DNA of 64,000 nt from Streptomyces sp. MJM8645 (GCF_001625365.1 NZ_LJJF01000001.1:2984501-3048500), one strand, 5' to 3'; positions 52,817 through 61,982 are shown, numbered from the stretch's first letter. Notes: generated from the sequence alone by a model not told the origin. Program-made: numbers and translations.

Positions 52817-53467
52817 GTGACGGCCATCCAGGAGGCGCAGGAGCGCCCGCGCGGTGCCCGCCTGCCGCGAAGCGCCCGCCGTGAACAACTGCTCGGTGCC
52901 GCCCAGGAGGTGTTCGTCGCGCAGGGTTACCACGCGGCCGCCATGGACGACATCGCCGACCGCGCCGGGGTCAGCAAGCCGGTGCTGTACCAGCACTTCC
53001 CCGGGAAGCTGGAGCTGTACCTGGCACTGCTGGACAAGCACTGCGACGCCCTGGTCGAGTCGACCCGCGACGCACTGTCGACGACCACCGACAACAAGCT
53101 CCGGGTGGCCGCGACGATGGAGGCGTACTTCAACTACGTCTCCAGCGAGTCCGGCGCGTTCCGCCTGGTCTTCGAGTCGGACCTGACCAACGAGCCGGCC
53201 GTGCGCGAGCGGGTCGAGCGGGCCTCCGAGGCGAGCGCGACGCTGGTCAGCAAGGTGATCCAGGAGGACACCGACCTGCCCGAGGCGGAGTCCAAGCTGC
53301 TCGCCGCCGGGGTCTGCGGCCTGGCCCAGATCACCGCCCGGTACTGGCTGTCGCAGGGCCTGGACATCCCCCGCGACGAGGCGGTGCGGCTGGTCGCCAG
53401 CCTGGCCTGGCGCGGGCTGAAGGGCTTCCCGATGCACCCCGTCTCAGAGGGCGGGGAGGCCCTCTAG
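52817..53467 (+). CDS. TetR-family regulator
   Basis: 216-residue TetR protein. Helix-turn-helix at about 18-65 (RREQLLGAAQEVFVAQGY and IADRAGVSKPVLYQHF). A C-terminal ligand domain follows with FRLVFESDLTNEPAVRERV. The GTG at 52817 has GAGGAG 5 nt upstream; the open frame from 52805 is less likely. It precedes the DUF3107 gene on the same strand by 141 nt. Target genes and ligand unknown. Confidence 0.92.
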   Translation: MTAIQEAQERPRGARLPRSARREQLLGAAQEVFVAQGYHAAAMDDIADRAGVSKPVLYQHFPGKLELYLALLDKHCDALVESTRDALSTTTDNKLRVAATMEAYFNYVSSESGAFRLVFESDLTNEPAVRERVERASEASATLVSKVIQEDTDLPEAESKLLAAGVCGLAQITARYWLSQGLDIPRDEAVRLVASLAWRGLKGFPMHPVSEGGEAL

Positions 53468-53608
53468 CAGGGGTGATCCACCGATCTTCGCCGTCGCGGT
53501 GATCCCGTGCTCTATGGTGAAGCCGTACGGCGCGGTCGTCGCGAACGCTTGTCCCAGGCGGTCGGGGTGTCCGCGCGTGGAGGCTGCAACCCCGGAGGGA
53601 CGGAAGCC

Positions 53609-53836
53609 GTGGAGGTCAAGATCGGCGTGCAGAACACGCCGCGCGAGATCGTGATCGAGAGCACGCAGAGTGCCGATGAGATCCAGAGCGCGATCGCCAA
53701 GGCGCTGGAGGGTTCGGAGAAGCTCTTCGCGCTGACCGACGAGCACGGCCGCCGCGTCATCGTCCCGGCCGAGCGCCTGGCGTACGTGGAGATCGGCGAG
53801 CAGGCCGCCCGCAAGGTCGGCTTCGGCACCGCCTGA
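53609..53836 (+). CDS. DUF3107 family small protein
   Basis: 75-residue soluble protein conserved across actinobacteria, beginning VEVKIGVQNTPREIVIEST and ending YVEIGEQAARKVGFGTA, the family's fixed length. The GTG has GGAGGGACGGAAG upstream. No motif indicates activity. It follows a TetR gene and is closed by a strong terminator. Confidence 0.92.
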   Translation: MEVKIGVQNTPREIVIESTQSADEIQSAIAKALEGSEKLFALTDEHGRRVIVPAERLAYVEIGEQAARKVGFGTA

Positions 53837-53858
53837 GGCGTCGTCCGAGCTGCTCACC

Positions 53859-53891
53859 CGGTGCCCCGCTCCCCCAGGGAGCGGGGCACCG
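53859..53891 (+). terminator. Terminator after the DUF3107 gene
   Basis: Perfect 15-bp inverted repeat (53859-53873 with 53877-53891) with a CCA loop. Confidence 0.88.
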
Positions 53892-53971
53892 TTGCGTGTA
53901 CGGCCGGGTCGGCCGGGGTACGGCGACAGTGCGGCCGCCGGCGCCGCGCGCCCGTCCCCGGGGAGGCAGTT

Positions 53972-54295
53972 TTGCTGGTCGAGTCGATCGCCTTCGCCCT
54001 CGTCGGCCTGGCCGCGGGCCTGGCCGCACTGCTGGCGCGGCCCGCGTACTTCCGGGCGGCCCGCACCCTGACCCTGGGCACCGCCCTGGCGGCGGCACTG
54101 CTCGGCGGGACGGTGGCGCACTTCTGCCTGGACGGGCGCTACCCGGCGGCGTCGATCGCGGCCGCCGCGCTGACCTCGGCGGTGCTGACCACGACGCTGG
54201 CCCGGCCGGACCTCGCCGCCGGGCGGGCCCCGGCGCACCGGCACCACCCGCACCGGGCCGGTGTCCACCGCACGCGGCGCCACCGGCCGGCCTGA
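53972..54295 (+). CDS. Small three-helix membrane protein with His/Arg-rich tail
   Basis: 107-residue protein with three predicted membrane helices (about 3-21, 30-49, 57-77) and a C-terminal tail containing HRHHPHRAGVHRTRRHRP. The start appears to be TTG at 53972 with GGGGAGG upstream. The histidine cluster might bind metal or simply be basic. No family recognised. Its stop is 3 nt from that of the convergent ferritin-like gene. Confidence 0.7.
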   Translation: MLVESIAFALVGLAAGLAALLARPAYFRAARTLTLGTALAAALLGGTVAHFCLDGRYPAASIAAAALTSAVLTTTLARPDLAAGRAPAHRHHPHRAGVHRTRRHRPA

Positions 54296-54298
54296 CCT

Positions 54299-55027
54299 CT
54301 AGCTGGCCAGGCCCAGAGCGGCCATCCGCCGGGTGTGCGCCTCGGTGATCCGGTTGAACATCTTGCCGACCTCGACCAGGTCGAAGCCCTGCACCTGGAC
54401 GCCGCCGACCAGCAGGTTGGACAGCGCGTCCCGCTCGGCGACCACCCGCTGGGCCTGGCTGAGCGCCTCACCCATCAGCCGCCGGCCCCACAGCGCGAGC
54501 CGGCCGCCGGAACGCGGGTCGGCCTCGATGGCCTGACGCACCTTGTCCACCGCGAACTGGGCGTGCCCGGTGTCGGACATGACGCCGAGCACCAGGTCGC
54601 GGGTGTCGTCGTCGAGCCGGACGGCGACCTCGCGGTAGAAGTCGGTCGCGATGGCGTCGCCGACGTAGGCCTTGACCAGGCCCTCCAGCCAGTCCGAGGG
54701 CGCGGTCATCCGGTGGAACAGCTCCAGCGGCTCGACGAACGGGCGCATCGCCTCCTGCGGGTCGGCACCGATCTCGGCGAGCCGGTCGTGCAGGCGCTGG
54801 TAGTGCTGGAACTCGGCGGAGGCCATCCGGGCCAGGGCCGCCTTGTCGGCGAGGTCCGGCGCCAGCTTGGCGTCCTCGGCGAGCCGCTCGAAGGCACTCA
54901 GCTCGCCGTAGGCGAGCGCGCCGAGCAGATCCAGCACCGCCGCCCGGTAGCCGGGGTCGGCCGAGCACGCGGCCCAGTCCCCGATCGAGCCGGCCGCGGC
55001 GTCCTGCGTCTCACCATGGGTCTCCAT
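54299..55027 (-). CDS. Ferritin-like fold protein
   Basis: 242-residue all-helical protein of the ferritin-like superfamily found in actinobacteria. Candidate di-iron ligands include Glu in AYGELSAFERL (about 40-50), E-x2-H in SAEFQHYQRL (about 70-80), and the DFYREVAV and TGHAQFAVDKV helices. The ATG at 55027 has AAGGTGG upstream; the longer frame is unsupported. The biochemical role is unknown. It is divergent from the DEAD-box helicase. Confidence 0.85.
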   Translation of the reverse strand: METHGETQDAAAGSIGDWAACSADPGYRAAVLDLLGALAYGELSAFERLAEDAKLAPDLADKAALARMASAEFQHYQRLHDRLAEIGADPQEAMRPFVEPLELFHRMTAPSDWLEGLVKAYVGDAIATDFYREVAVRLDDDTRDLVLGVMSDTGHAQFAVDKVRQAIEADPRSGGRLALWGRRLMGEALSQAQRVVAERDALSNLLVGGVQVQGFDLVEVGKMFNRITEAHTRRMAALGLAS

Positions 55028-55619
55028 GACCCGCCACCTTAGTCCCGCCGGCCCGGGGGACCCACCCTGGCCGACCGTCGGCCGGTCGCCCGGGTGACCG
55101 GCCGGAACACCGCTTCCGGCCCGGGTCGGAAGGGGCAATGTCAGACGCGTCACGTGTTCGAGTCGTCGCCTGACTGTATGGTGGTACGGAGCCCCGTCGT
55201 GTTCGCACGGTGTCACCGCCGTCTCGGTGTCCCGCGCAAGCCCGCTCCGAAGCGGCACCGTCCATCCGGACGTGTCCGCACCGGAGCCACGGGTACTCAC
55301 GTACGCGGATGCCCGGTCGGAGAGCCGATCGGCTCCGACCATGGCTTGGACTTCAAGCCTTGGCACCGCATCAGTGGCCGAGCGAGGGCCGCCGAGACCG
55401 CGCCCCCTGGCGAAGGTCCCGCGCAGGTCCCTCATGGGAATCCTCCCCGACGCCGCCGGCGACGCGCCCCGCACAGGGCAGCGCGCACCGGCCGGCCGCA
55501 GGGACCGGCGCGGTTGTGCGTCCGCTCAGCTGCATCAGGGCCGCCAGGCCCGTACGCAGCCGTGCGGCTGCCCGCCCGCCGCTCGCTCTCGGCCCCTTTC
55601 ACACGGAAGAGGCAGCACC
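55028..55619. other. Long divergent promoter/leader region before the DEAD-box helicase
   Basis: About 590 nt between the ferritin-like start and the helicase start. A possible -10 TATGGT near 55178 would give a leader of over 400 nt for the helicase mRNA. A 6-bp hairpin GCAGCC/GGCTGC (about 55555-55570) lies close to the start. No gene is convincing here, although the helicase frame stays open through it. Confidence 0.45.
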
Positions 55620-57710
55620 CTGTCCACCACCGCTGAACCCATCAAGACGACGTTCCGGGATCTGGGAATCCTCCCGGAGACCGCCGAGGCGCTCGAGTCC
55701 GTCGGCATCGTCCACCCCTTCCCCATCCAGGAGATGACCCTCCCGGTCGCGCTGACCGGCCACGACGTCATCGGCCAGGCCAAGACCGGCACCGGCAAGA
55801 CCCTCGGCTTCGGCCTCCCGCTGATCGAGCGGTGCGTCGTGCGCGCCGACGTGGACGCCGGCCGGGCGACCGAGGAGCAGCTCTCCGACGGCCCGCAGGC
55901 GCTCATCGTCGTCCCGACCCGCGAGCTCTGCACCCAGGTCACCAACGACCTGCAGACCGCCGGCAAGGTCCGCGACGTGCGCGTCCTGGCCGTCTACGGC
56001 GGCCGCGCGTACGAGCCGCAGGTCGAGGCGCTCGCCAAGGGCGTCGACATCGTGGTCGGCACCCCGGGCCGTCTGCTGGACCTGGCCGGGCAGAAGAAGC
56101 TGAACCTGTCCAAGGTCCGCTCGCTGGTCCTGGACGAGGCCGACGAGATGCTCGACCTCGGCTTCCTGCCGGACGTCGAGAAGATCATCACCATGCTGCC
56201 GGCCAAGCGGCAGACCCTGCTGTTCTCGGCCACCATGCCGGGTCAGGTCATCAGCCTCGCCCGCCGGTACATGAGCCAGCCCACCCACATCCGGGCCGCC
56301 GCCCCGGACGACACCGGCACCACCGTCGCCAACATCGAGCAGCACATCTTCCGCGCGCACTCGCTGGACAAGGTCGAGCTCGTCTCGCGCATCCTCCAGG
56401 CCGACGGCCGCGGGCTGGCGATGATCTTCTGCCGGACCAAGCGCACCGCCGCCGACGTCGCCGACCAGCTGACCCAGCGCGGCTTCGCGGCCGGCGCCGT
56501 CCACGGCGACCTCGGCCAGGGCGCCCGCGAGCAGGCGCTGCGCGCGTTCCGCAACGGCAAGGTCGACGTGCTGGTCTGCACCGACGTCGCCGCCCGCGGC
56601 ATCGACGTCGAGGGCGTCACGCACGTGGTCAACTACCAGTGCCCCGAGGACGAGAAGACCTACCTGCACCGGATCGGCCGCACCGGCCGGGCCGGCGCCT
56701 CGGGCACCGCCGTCACCCTGGTCGACTGGGACGACATCCCGCGCTGGCAGCTGATCAACAAGGCGCTGGAGCTCACCTTCAACGACCCGGAGGAGACCTA
56801 CTCCACCTCGCCGCACCTGTACGAGCTGCTGAAGATCGCGCCGGGCACCAAGGGTGTGCTGCCGCGTTCGGAGCGGACCCGGGCCGGGCTCGGCGCGGAG
56901 GAGGTCGAGGACCTCGGCGAGACCGGCGGGCGCGGTGCGCGCACCGCCCGGGCCAAGGGCCCGCGCAGCGGCGCCGGCCGCACCGGCGCCCCTGAGGCCG
57001 CCGTGGCGACCGAGGAGAAGCCGCGCCGCACCCGTGAGCGCCGCCGCACCCGCGGGGGCTCCACGGTCGCCGAGGGCGAGGCCGGGAGCGTCGTCGAGGC
57101 CGCCGCGGCCCCGGCCGTCGAGGGCACCGAGGGCGAGGCGGCCCCGCGCCGCCGTCGCCGCCGTTCGCGCGGCGCCGCCGCCGGCGAGGCCGCTGTGGTG
57201 GCCGAGGCCGTCGCGGTGACCGAGGCGGCCGTGGCGGCTCCGGTCGCCGAGGCCCCGGCCGAGGTTCCGGCCGCGGTGGCCGTCGTGGCCGCCGCCGAGG
57301 CCGTCGTCGAGGCCGTCGTCGAGGAGAAGCCGGCCGCCCGCACCCGGACGCGCACCCGCAAGCCGAAGGCGGAGGCCGTCGAGGCCGTCGTCGAGGCGCC
57401 GGCCGAGGCACCCGCCGCCGAGGTCGTCGTCGAGACCGCCGTCGCGAAGAAGCCGGCCACCCGGACGCGCACCCGCAAGCCCAAGGCAGAGGCCGTCGAG
57501 GCCGTCGCCGAGGCACCGGCCGCCGAGGCCGCCGTCGCGGAGAAGCCGGCCACCCGGACGCGCACCCGCAAGCCCAAGGCCGAGGCCGCGACCGCCCCGG
57601 CGGCTCCGGAGGCTGCGGCCGCCGACGCCGCGACCGAGGTCCCGGCCCCGCGCAAGCGCACCCGGGCCCGCAAGGCCGCCGCCGCGCCGGAGACCACCCC
57701 GGAGAGCTGA
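55620..57710 (+). CDS. DEAD-box RNA helicase with repetitive basic tail
   Basis: 696-residue ATP-dependent RNA helicase. Motifs: Q-motif FPIQ, Walker A AKTGTGKT (54-61), PTREL (99-103), TPGRL (148-152), DEAD (172-175), SAT, ARGID and HRIGRTGR. After about residue 440 comes a low-complexity Ala/Glu/Arg/Lys tail. It includes three to four copies of a module TRTRTRKPKAEA with Ala/Val/Glu linkers, probably an RNA-binding extension. The best start is a rare CTG at 55620 with GGAAGAGG 7 nt upstream. Likely roles are ribosome assembly or RNA decay. Confidence 0.92.
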   Translation: MSTTAEPIKTTFRDLGILPETAEALESVGIVHPFPIQEMTLPVALTGHDVIGQAKTGTGKTLGFGLPLIERCVVRADVDAGRATEEQLSDGPQALIVVPTRELCTQVTNDLQTAGKVRDVRVLAVYGGRAYEPQVEALAKGVDIVVGTPGRLLDLAGQKKLNLSKVRSLVLDEADEMLDLGFLPDVEKIITMLPAKRQTLLFSATMPGQVISLARRYMSQPTHIRAAAPDDTGTTVANIEQHIFRAHSLDKVELVSRILQADGRGLAMIFCRTKRTAADVADQLTQRGFAAGAVHGDLGQGAREQALRAFRNGKVDVLVCTDVAARGIDVEGVTHVVNYQCPEDEKTYLHRIGRTGRAGASGTAVTLVDWDDIPRWQLINKALELTFNDPEETYSTSPHLYELLKIAPGTKGVLPRSERTRAGLGAEEVEDLGETGGRGARTARAKGPRSGAGRTGAPEAAVATEEKPRRTRERRRTRGGSTVAEGEAGSVVEAAAAPAVEGTEGEAAPRRRRRRSRGAAAGEAAVVAEAVAVTEAAVAAPVAEAPAEVPAAVAVVAAAEAVVEAVVEEKPAARTRTRTRKPKAEAVEAVVEAPAEAPAAEVVVETAVAKKPATRTRTRKPKAEAVEAVAEAPAAEAAVAEKPATRTRTRKPKAEAATAPAAPEAAAADAATEVPAPRKRTRARKAAAAPETTPES

Positions 57711-57723
57711 CGCACCCCGCCCC

Positions 57724-57767
57724 GGAGGGGGCGGGCCGGGCCCCTGGTGGCCTGGCCCGCCCCCTCC
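57724..57767 (+). terminator. Terminator after the DEAD-box helicase
   Basis: Perfect 14-bp inverted repeat GGAGGGGGCGGGCC with its complement (57724-57737, 57754-57767) and a 16-nt loop. Confidence 0.8.
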
Positions 57768-57769
57768 GG

Positions 57770-57809
57770 CGTTCCGGCGTTCCGGCGTTCCGGCGTTCCG
57801 GCGTTCCGG
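57770..57809. repeat. 8-bp tandem repeat CGTTCCGG, five copies
   Basis: Five perfect CGTTCCGG units in a row, directly after the helicase terminator and 54 nt before the next ATG. Confidence 0.95.
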
Positions 57810-57863
57810 CGCAGGCTGGATAGGGTCGGGGTTACCGGCCAGTCGCCCGCAGGAGAGCAGCCC

Positions 57864-58742
57864 ATGAGCACGCCGCCGTTCCTCACCCTTCCCCGCTGCG
57901 CCCGCGCGCTGCGGCTGTCGACCAGCCGCGGCGGGTTCGCCGCGCTGCGGGCCGAGCCGGACGGGCCGGTGCGCGGCTCGGCACTGCTGGTGCCGGGCTT
58001 CACCGGCAGCAAGGAGGACTTCATCGCCCTGCTGGAGCCGCTGGCGGCGGCGGGCTACCGGGTGACCGCCGTCGACCAGCGCGGCCAGTACGAGACCGGC
58101 GGCCCGGACGACCCGGCCGCGTACGCCGTCGAGGCGCTCGGCGCGGACGTCCGGGCGCTCACCGAGGCCGTGGCCGCCGACGGCGGCGGGCCGCCGCACC
58201 TGCTGGGGCACTCCTTCGGCGGCCAGGTGGTCCGGGAGGCGGTGCTGGCCGCGGCCGCGGACGGCCCGTCGCCGTGGCGCTCGCTGACCCTGATGTCCAC
58301 CGGCCCGGGCGCGATCGATCCGGCCGAGGCGGCCCGCACCAAGCTGCTGCTGGACGTGCTGCCGGTCATGAGCCTGGAGGAGATCTGGCAGGTCATGCGG
58401 CAGATGGAGGAGGGCAGCGGGGACCAGAAGCAGCGCCCGGAGCCGGCCGTCGCGGAGTTCCTGTACCGCCGCTGGCTGGCCAACGTGCCGCTGTCGCTGA
58501 GTGTCACCGGTGGTCATCTGGTCGCCGCGCCGGACCGGGTGGCCGAGCTGGCCGCCGCCACCGCCGGCCTGCCGGTGCTGGTGCTGTCCGGGGTGCGGGA
58601 CTACGCCTGGCCGGTGCCGGAGCAGACCCGGATGGCGGAGCGCCTGGGGGCCCGCCGGGTGGTCGTCGAGGACGCCGGCCACTCCCCCAACGCCGAACGC
58701 CCGGCCGCCACGGCCGGGGCGCTGGCCGCGTTCTGGGCCTGA
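57864..58742 (+). CDS. Alpha/beta-hydrolase
   Basis: 292-residue alpha/beta-hydrolase fold enzyme. Nucleophile Ser117 in LLGHSFGG, oxyanion region VPGFTGSKEDF (about 43-53), acid in SGVRDYAWP and catalytic His273 in DAGHSPNAE. No signal peptide. GGAGAG precedes the ATG. Substrate is unknown; esterase or lipase-like activity is typical. Confidence 0.9.
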   Translation: MSTPPFLTLPRCARALRLSTSRGGFAALRAEPDGPVRGSALLVPGFTGSKEDFIALLEPLAAAGYRVTAVDQRGQYETGGPDDPAAYAVEALGADVRALTEAVAADGGGPPHLLGHSFGGQVVREAVLAAAADGPSPWRSLTLMSTGPGAIDPAEAARTKLLLDVLPVMSLEEIWQVMRQMEEGSGDQKQRPEPAVAEFLYRRWLANVPLSLSVTGGHLVAAPDRVAELAAATAGLPVLVLSGVRDYAWPVPEQTRMAERLGARRVVVEDAGHSPNAERPAATAGALAAFWA

Positions 58743-59110
58743 ACCGGGCCGATCCGGAGAGTGGTCTGAACCACTTCTCGAAGTTCGACCGTCTTCAACA
58801 CAGGACAAAAGTCGTTAGTTACGGTAATCTTTGATTCTGTCCGGGAATCATCGCCGGCCTCCGCGTCGGCGCGAATCAGCCGAAACCTGGACTTCACGGG
58901 CGGGCAACGACCCGGAAGCACCACCACGTCACCGTGGTTCACGAGGCACCAGACGCACCGGGCAAGCAGGGGGAGCCCTTGCCGCAGCAGACCGCCGCAC
59001 GTACGAACCGAGCGATCCGGCCGCACCGCCGGACCCGTAGGACCCCTCAAGGGCTGGTATCCACCCAGCCGCAATCGCCCCGACCGACGGGGCAGGAACA
59101 GGAGACGCCC
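58743..59110. other. Intergenic region with an A/T-rich promoter-like stretch
   Basis: About 370 nt. A small hairpin AGTGGT/ACCACT (58760-58775) follows the hydrolase. The stretch 58800-58850, including TTAGTTACGGTAATCTTTG, is unusually A/T-rich for this genome and is probably the promoter of the 52-aa gene. No other gene seen. Confidence 0.5.
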
Positions 59111-59269
59111 ATGACGAAGACCATGCGCTTCGAGATCGTTCGACTGGACGACGCCAACGGCTCCGCCGCCGACCGCCTGATAGCCGACGCCGAGACCGTC
59201 CGCGAGTTCGTCCAGGCCGCCGCCCGCACCGGTGAGCGCCTGCTCATCCGCCCGTGCCCGACCGTCTGA
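59111..59269 (+). CDS. Small hypothetical protein
   Basis: 52-residue soluble protein (MTKTMRFEIVRLDDANG start, TGERLLIRPCPTV end). GGAG lies 7 nt before the ATG and third codon positions are strongly G/C, both supporting a real gene. A long A/T-rich upstream region and a downstream terminator make it a single-gene transcript. I do not recognise a family. Confidence 0.7.
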   Translation: MTKTMRFEIVRLDDANGSAADRLIADAETVREFVQAAARTGERLLIRPCPTV

Positions 59270-59350
59270 CCACGCGCGGCGCCTCCGACCGGGAGCCCTC
59301 ACCCGCCGCCGACGAGCCGGGAGCGTCCGATCCGGACGTTCCGATACCCG

Positions 59351-59393
59351 ACTGACGCCCTGTCACCGCAATCGCCGATGACGGGGCGTCAGT
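59351..59393 (+). terminator. Terminator downstream of the 52-aa gene
   Basis: 15-bp stem (59351-59365 with 59379-59393) with one G-U pair and a 13-nt loop. Confidence 0.75.
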
Positions 59394-59571
59394 GTGTCCG
59401 GGCCCTGCGCCCGTCGACGTTTGCCGCCGCCCGCCACGGGACATCCCCCAACGGGAACCGCCCGTGCCGCGCCGCCCCACCCCGCGCCGAACGGGCCCCG
59501 CCACCGACAGGTGCCGCCGAGCCCTCCGTACGGGTGATCGTCCTTGACGCGGCGGTCCGGAGGGAGGAGCG

Positions 59572-60219
59572 TTGTCGCCTATGAGGGGCGAGCCAAGCTG
59601 CCCGAGGTGCGCCGGTCGGGTCCGCGCCCCCGGTCTGTTCTCAGACACCTGGCAGTGCGACCGGCACGGAGCCGTGCACCCGATGCAGCCCGTACTGCCA
59701 CCGAGCGTCGAAGCCCTGGGCGTCGCCGTCGCCCGCTCGCAGGTCCCCGTCTGGCTGCCCTGGCCGCTCCCGGTCGGCTGGCTCTACACCGGCATCGCCC
59801 ACGTCGGCGACGACGTCTCCGGCGCCCGGGCCACCGCCGTCGCCTGCTCCGGACCGGCCCCGCTCGGCGGCTTCGGCGAGCTGGTGCTCGTCGCCGAGGA
59901 GCTGGGGGTCGGCCTCGGCGCCCGCTACGCCGGGATGCCCGGACCCGATCCGGGCGACTCCGTCGGCCTCTACAAGCCCGCCGACGCCAAGCTGCTGGCC
60001 GCCGGCCGGCCCACCCCGATGTTCCACATCCCGGACGCCCCGGCCGACCGCGCGGTGTTCGTCGGCGAGGCCCGCGGCCTCTGGCTCTGGGCGGTCGCCT
60101 GGCCCGAGCAGTCCGCCCTGGTGATGTACGACGAACTCGTCCTCACCGACCTGCGCGAGGCCGGCGCCGAACTGGACCTGCTCCCCTGCGGGGCCCTCTC
60201 CCCCCGCCTGCTGGGATAA
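59572..60219 (+). CDS. DUF6758 family protein with zinc-ribbon-like N-terminus
   Basis: 215-residue conserved streptomycete protein. An N-terminal CPRC (10-13) and CDRH (about 29-32) look like a small zinc site. The body contains VPVWLPWPLPVGWLYTGIAHV and GLWLWAVAWPEQSALV. The start is probably TTG at 59572, with GGAGG 4 nt upstream; an ATG at 59581 is too far from it. It precedes the PHP gene by 71 nt on the same strand. Function unknown. Confidence 0.85.
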   Translation: MSPMRGEPSCPRCAGRVRAPGLFSDTWQCDRHGAVHPMQPVLPPSVEALGVAVARSQVPVWLPWPLPVGWLYTGIAHVGDDVSGARATAVACSGPAPLGGFGELVLVAEELGVGLGARYAGMPGPDPGDSVGLYKPADAKLLAAGRPTPMFHIPDAPADRAVFVGEARGLWLWAVAWPEQSALVMYDELVLTDLREAGAELDLLPCGALSPRLLG

Positions 60220-60290
60220 GTCCCGTCCGGCCGGGGCCTGGCGCCCTGTCCTATCCTGGGCGGCACCCCGAGCCCCCAGGAGTCCGCCCC

Positions 60291-61151
60291 GTGCGCATCG
60301 ACCTGCACGCCCACAGCAACGCCTCCGACGGCACCGACAGCCCGGCCGAACTGGTCGCGGCGGCCGTGGCCGCGGGCCTCGACGTCGTGGCACTCACCGA
60401 CCACGACACCGTCGCGGGCCACGCCGAGGCCGCCGGGGCGGTGCGCGCGCTGCCGGCCGGCAGCCGACTGACCGTCGTCCCGGGCGCCGAACTGTCCTGC
60501 GTGGTGGGCGGCGTCAGCATGCACCTGCTGGCGTACCTGTTCGACCCGGACGAGCCGGAGTTCGCGCGCGAGCGGGAGCTGGTGCGCACCGACCGGTTCC
60601 GGCGCGGGCGGGCGGTCGTCGAGCGCTGCCGCGAACTCGGCGCGGACATCAGCTGGGAGCAGGTGCAGCGGATCGCCGGGGCCGGCTCGGTCGGGCGCCC
60701 GCACATCGCCAGCGCGCTGGTCGAGGCGGGCGTGGTGGCCACCGTCTCGGACGCCTTCACCGCCGAGTGGCTGGCCAACGGCGCCCGGGCGGACGTCCGC
60801 AAGCACGAGACCGACCCGATCGAGGCGGTCCGGCTGGTCCGGGCCGCCGGCGGGGTGCCGGTGTTCGCCCACCCCGGCGCGGTCAAGCGCGGGCGGACCG
60901 TCCCGGACCAGGTGATCGCCGACCTCGCGGCGGCCGGGCTGGCGGCGCTGGAGGTCGACCACACCGACCACGACGAGGAGACCCGGGTGCGGCTGCGCGG
61001 CCTGGCCGGCGAACTGGGGCTGCTGGTCACCGGCTCCAGCGACTACCACGGCAGCCGCAAGACCGTCCGGCTCGGCGAGCACACCACCGATCCCGCGGTG
61101 TACGAGGCCCTGCTGGCGCAGGCCACCGGCGCGAAGCCGATCGGCGGCTGA
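60291..61151 (+). CDS. PHP-domain phosphoesterase (RNase AM / TrpH-like)
   Basis: 286-residue metal-dependent phosphoesterase. PHP metal ligands: HAHSNASDG (His6, His8, Asp13), TDHDT (36-40), the GAELSC Glu, FAHPG and SDYHG. Members of this group hydrolyse 3',5'-nucleotide bisphosphates or 5' ends of short RNAs. GTG start with AGGAG 8 nt upstream. Probably co-transcribed with the DUF6758 gene. Confidence 0.92.
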   Translation: MRIDLHAHSNASDGTDSPAELVAAAVAAGLDVVALTDHDTVAGHAEAAGAVRALPAGSRLTVVPGAELSCVVGGVSMHLLAYLFDPDEPEFARERELVRTDRFRRGRAVVERCRELGADISWEQVQRIAGAGSVGRPHIASALVEAGVVATVSDAFTAEWLANGARADVRKHETDPIEAVRLVRAAGGVPVFAHPGAVKRGRTVPDQVIADLAAAGLAALEVDHTDHDEETRVRLRGLAGELGLLVTGSSDYHGSRKTVRLGEHTTDPAVYEALLAQATGAKPIGG

Positions 61152-61225
61152 GGGCCGCACGCCGGGGTGCGGGGGCGCGGCGGGAGCGCGGGGCCAGGAC
61201 GGGAGACCCGCGGCCTGAGCCCCGG

Positions 61226-61867
61226 TCAGTCCAGCCGGACGCCGCGGCGGTCCGGGTCGCGCAGGTCGGCACCCTGGTCCAGCCAGCGCTCCTGGAGCGC
61301 GGCCGCGCCGTGCACCCGCTTCCAGCCGGCCTCGTTGGGCGTCATCGGCAGCAGCGGCAGGAAGCGGACCGGGTCGGCCGGCTCGTCCAGCTCCAGGTCC
61401 GGCACCAGGCCGCCCGGCTCGGCGGCCAGCACCGAGGTGAACGGCGCGCCGTCCCACAGCGGGGCGCCGAGGTCCAGCGAGCCGCCGGGGGCCACCACCA
61501 GTCCCTCGACCTGCGGGGTCGCGGCCAGGGTGGCCAGGCTGCGCAGCACGCTGTCGCGCCCGCCGCGGACGGTCAGCACCAGTTCGGCGCGCGGGCCGCG
61601 CAGTTGGTCGGCCACCGGTGCGGTCGGGTCGGCCATCGGCGCGGCGGCCATGCCGAGCGTCGCGTACCGGACCAGGCCGTCCGCATCCGGGCCGAAACGC
61701 AGCACCTCGATCCGGTCGGTGCCGAGGAAGGTGACCGCGGCGCGGCCGCTCGGCTCGCCGAAGGTGGTGATCAGCCGGGCCTCGACGGCGGCCAGCACCG
61801 CTTCCCGGGAGAGCGCCGGGGAGCTGCCGCCGTGGGGTTCGCCGAAGAGCGGGAAGTCGTGCGCCAT
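61226..61867 (-). CDS. Suppressor-of-fused (SUFU) domain protein
   Basis: 213-residue soluble protein with a bacterial SUFU-like fold, seen in the FLGTDRIEVLRFGP, MAAAPM and terminal LLPMTPNEAGWKRVHGA segments. Bacterial SUFU proteins are often immunity-type or uncharacterised; no toxin gene is adjacent. The ATG at 61867 has a weak ribosome binding site. It converges on the PHP gene. Confidence 0.8.
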   Translation of the reverse strand: MAHDFPLFGEPHGGSSPALSREAVLAAVEARLITTFGEPSGRAAVTFLGTDRIEVLRFGPDADGLVRYATLGMAAAPMADPTAPVADQLRGPRAELVLTVRGGRDSVLRSLATLAATPQVEGLVVAPGGSLDLGAPLWDGAPFTSVLAAEPGGLVPDLELDEPADPVRFLPLLPMTPNEAGWKRVHGAAALQERWLDQGADLRDPDRRGVRLD

Positions 61868-61982
61868 GCCGGTGAGCGTAACCCCCGGGGGCGGGCCGGC
61901 CGTGTGCGGGCGGCCCGGGCAAAGCCTCGGGAAAGCCCGGGGCGCCGATGGTCGGTCAGATGTTAGGGTGAGCGACTGGCCA

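Noticed and set aside
55227-55619. N-terminal extension of the DEAD-box helicase
   Set aside because: Frame is open but composition is not coding-like and there is no ribosome binding site at upstream starts.
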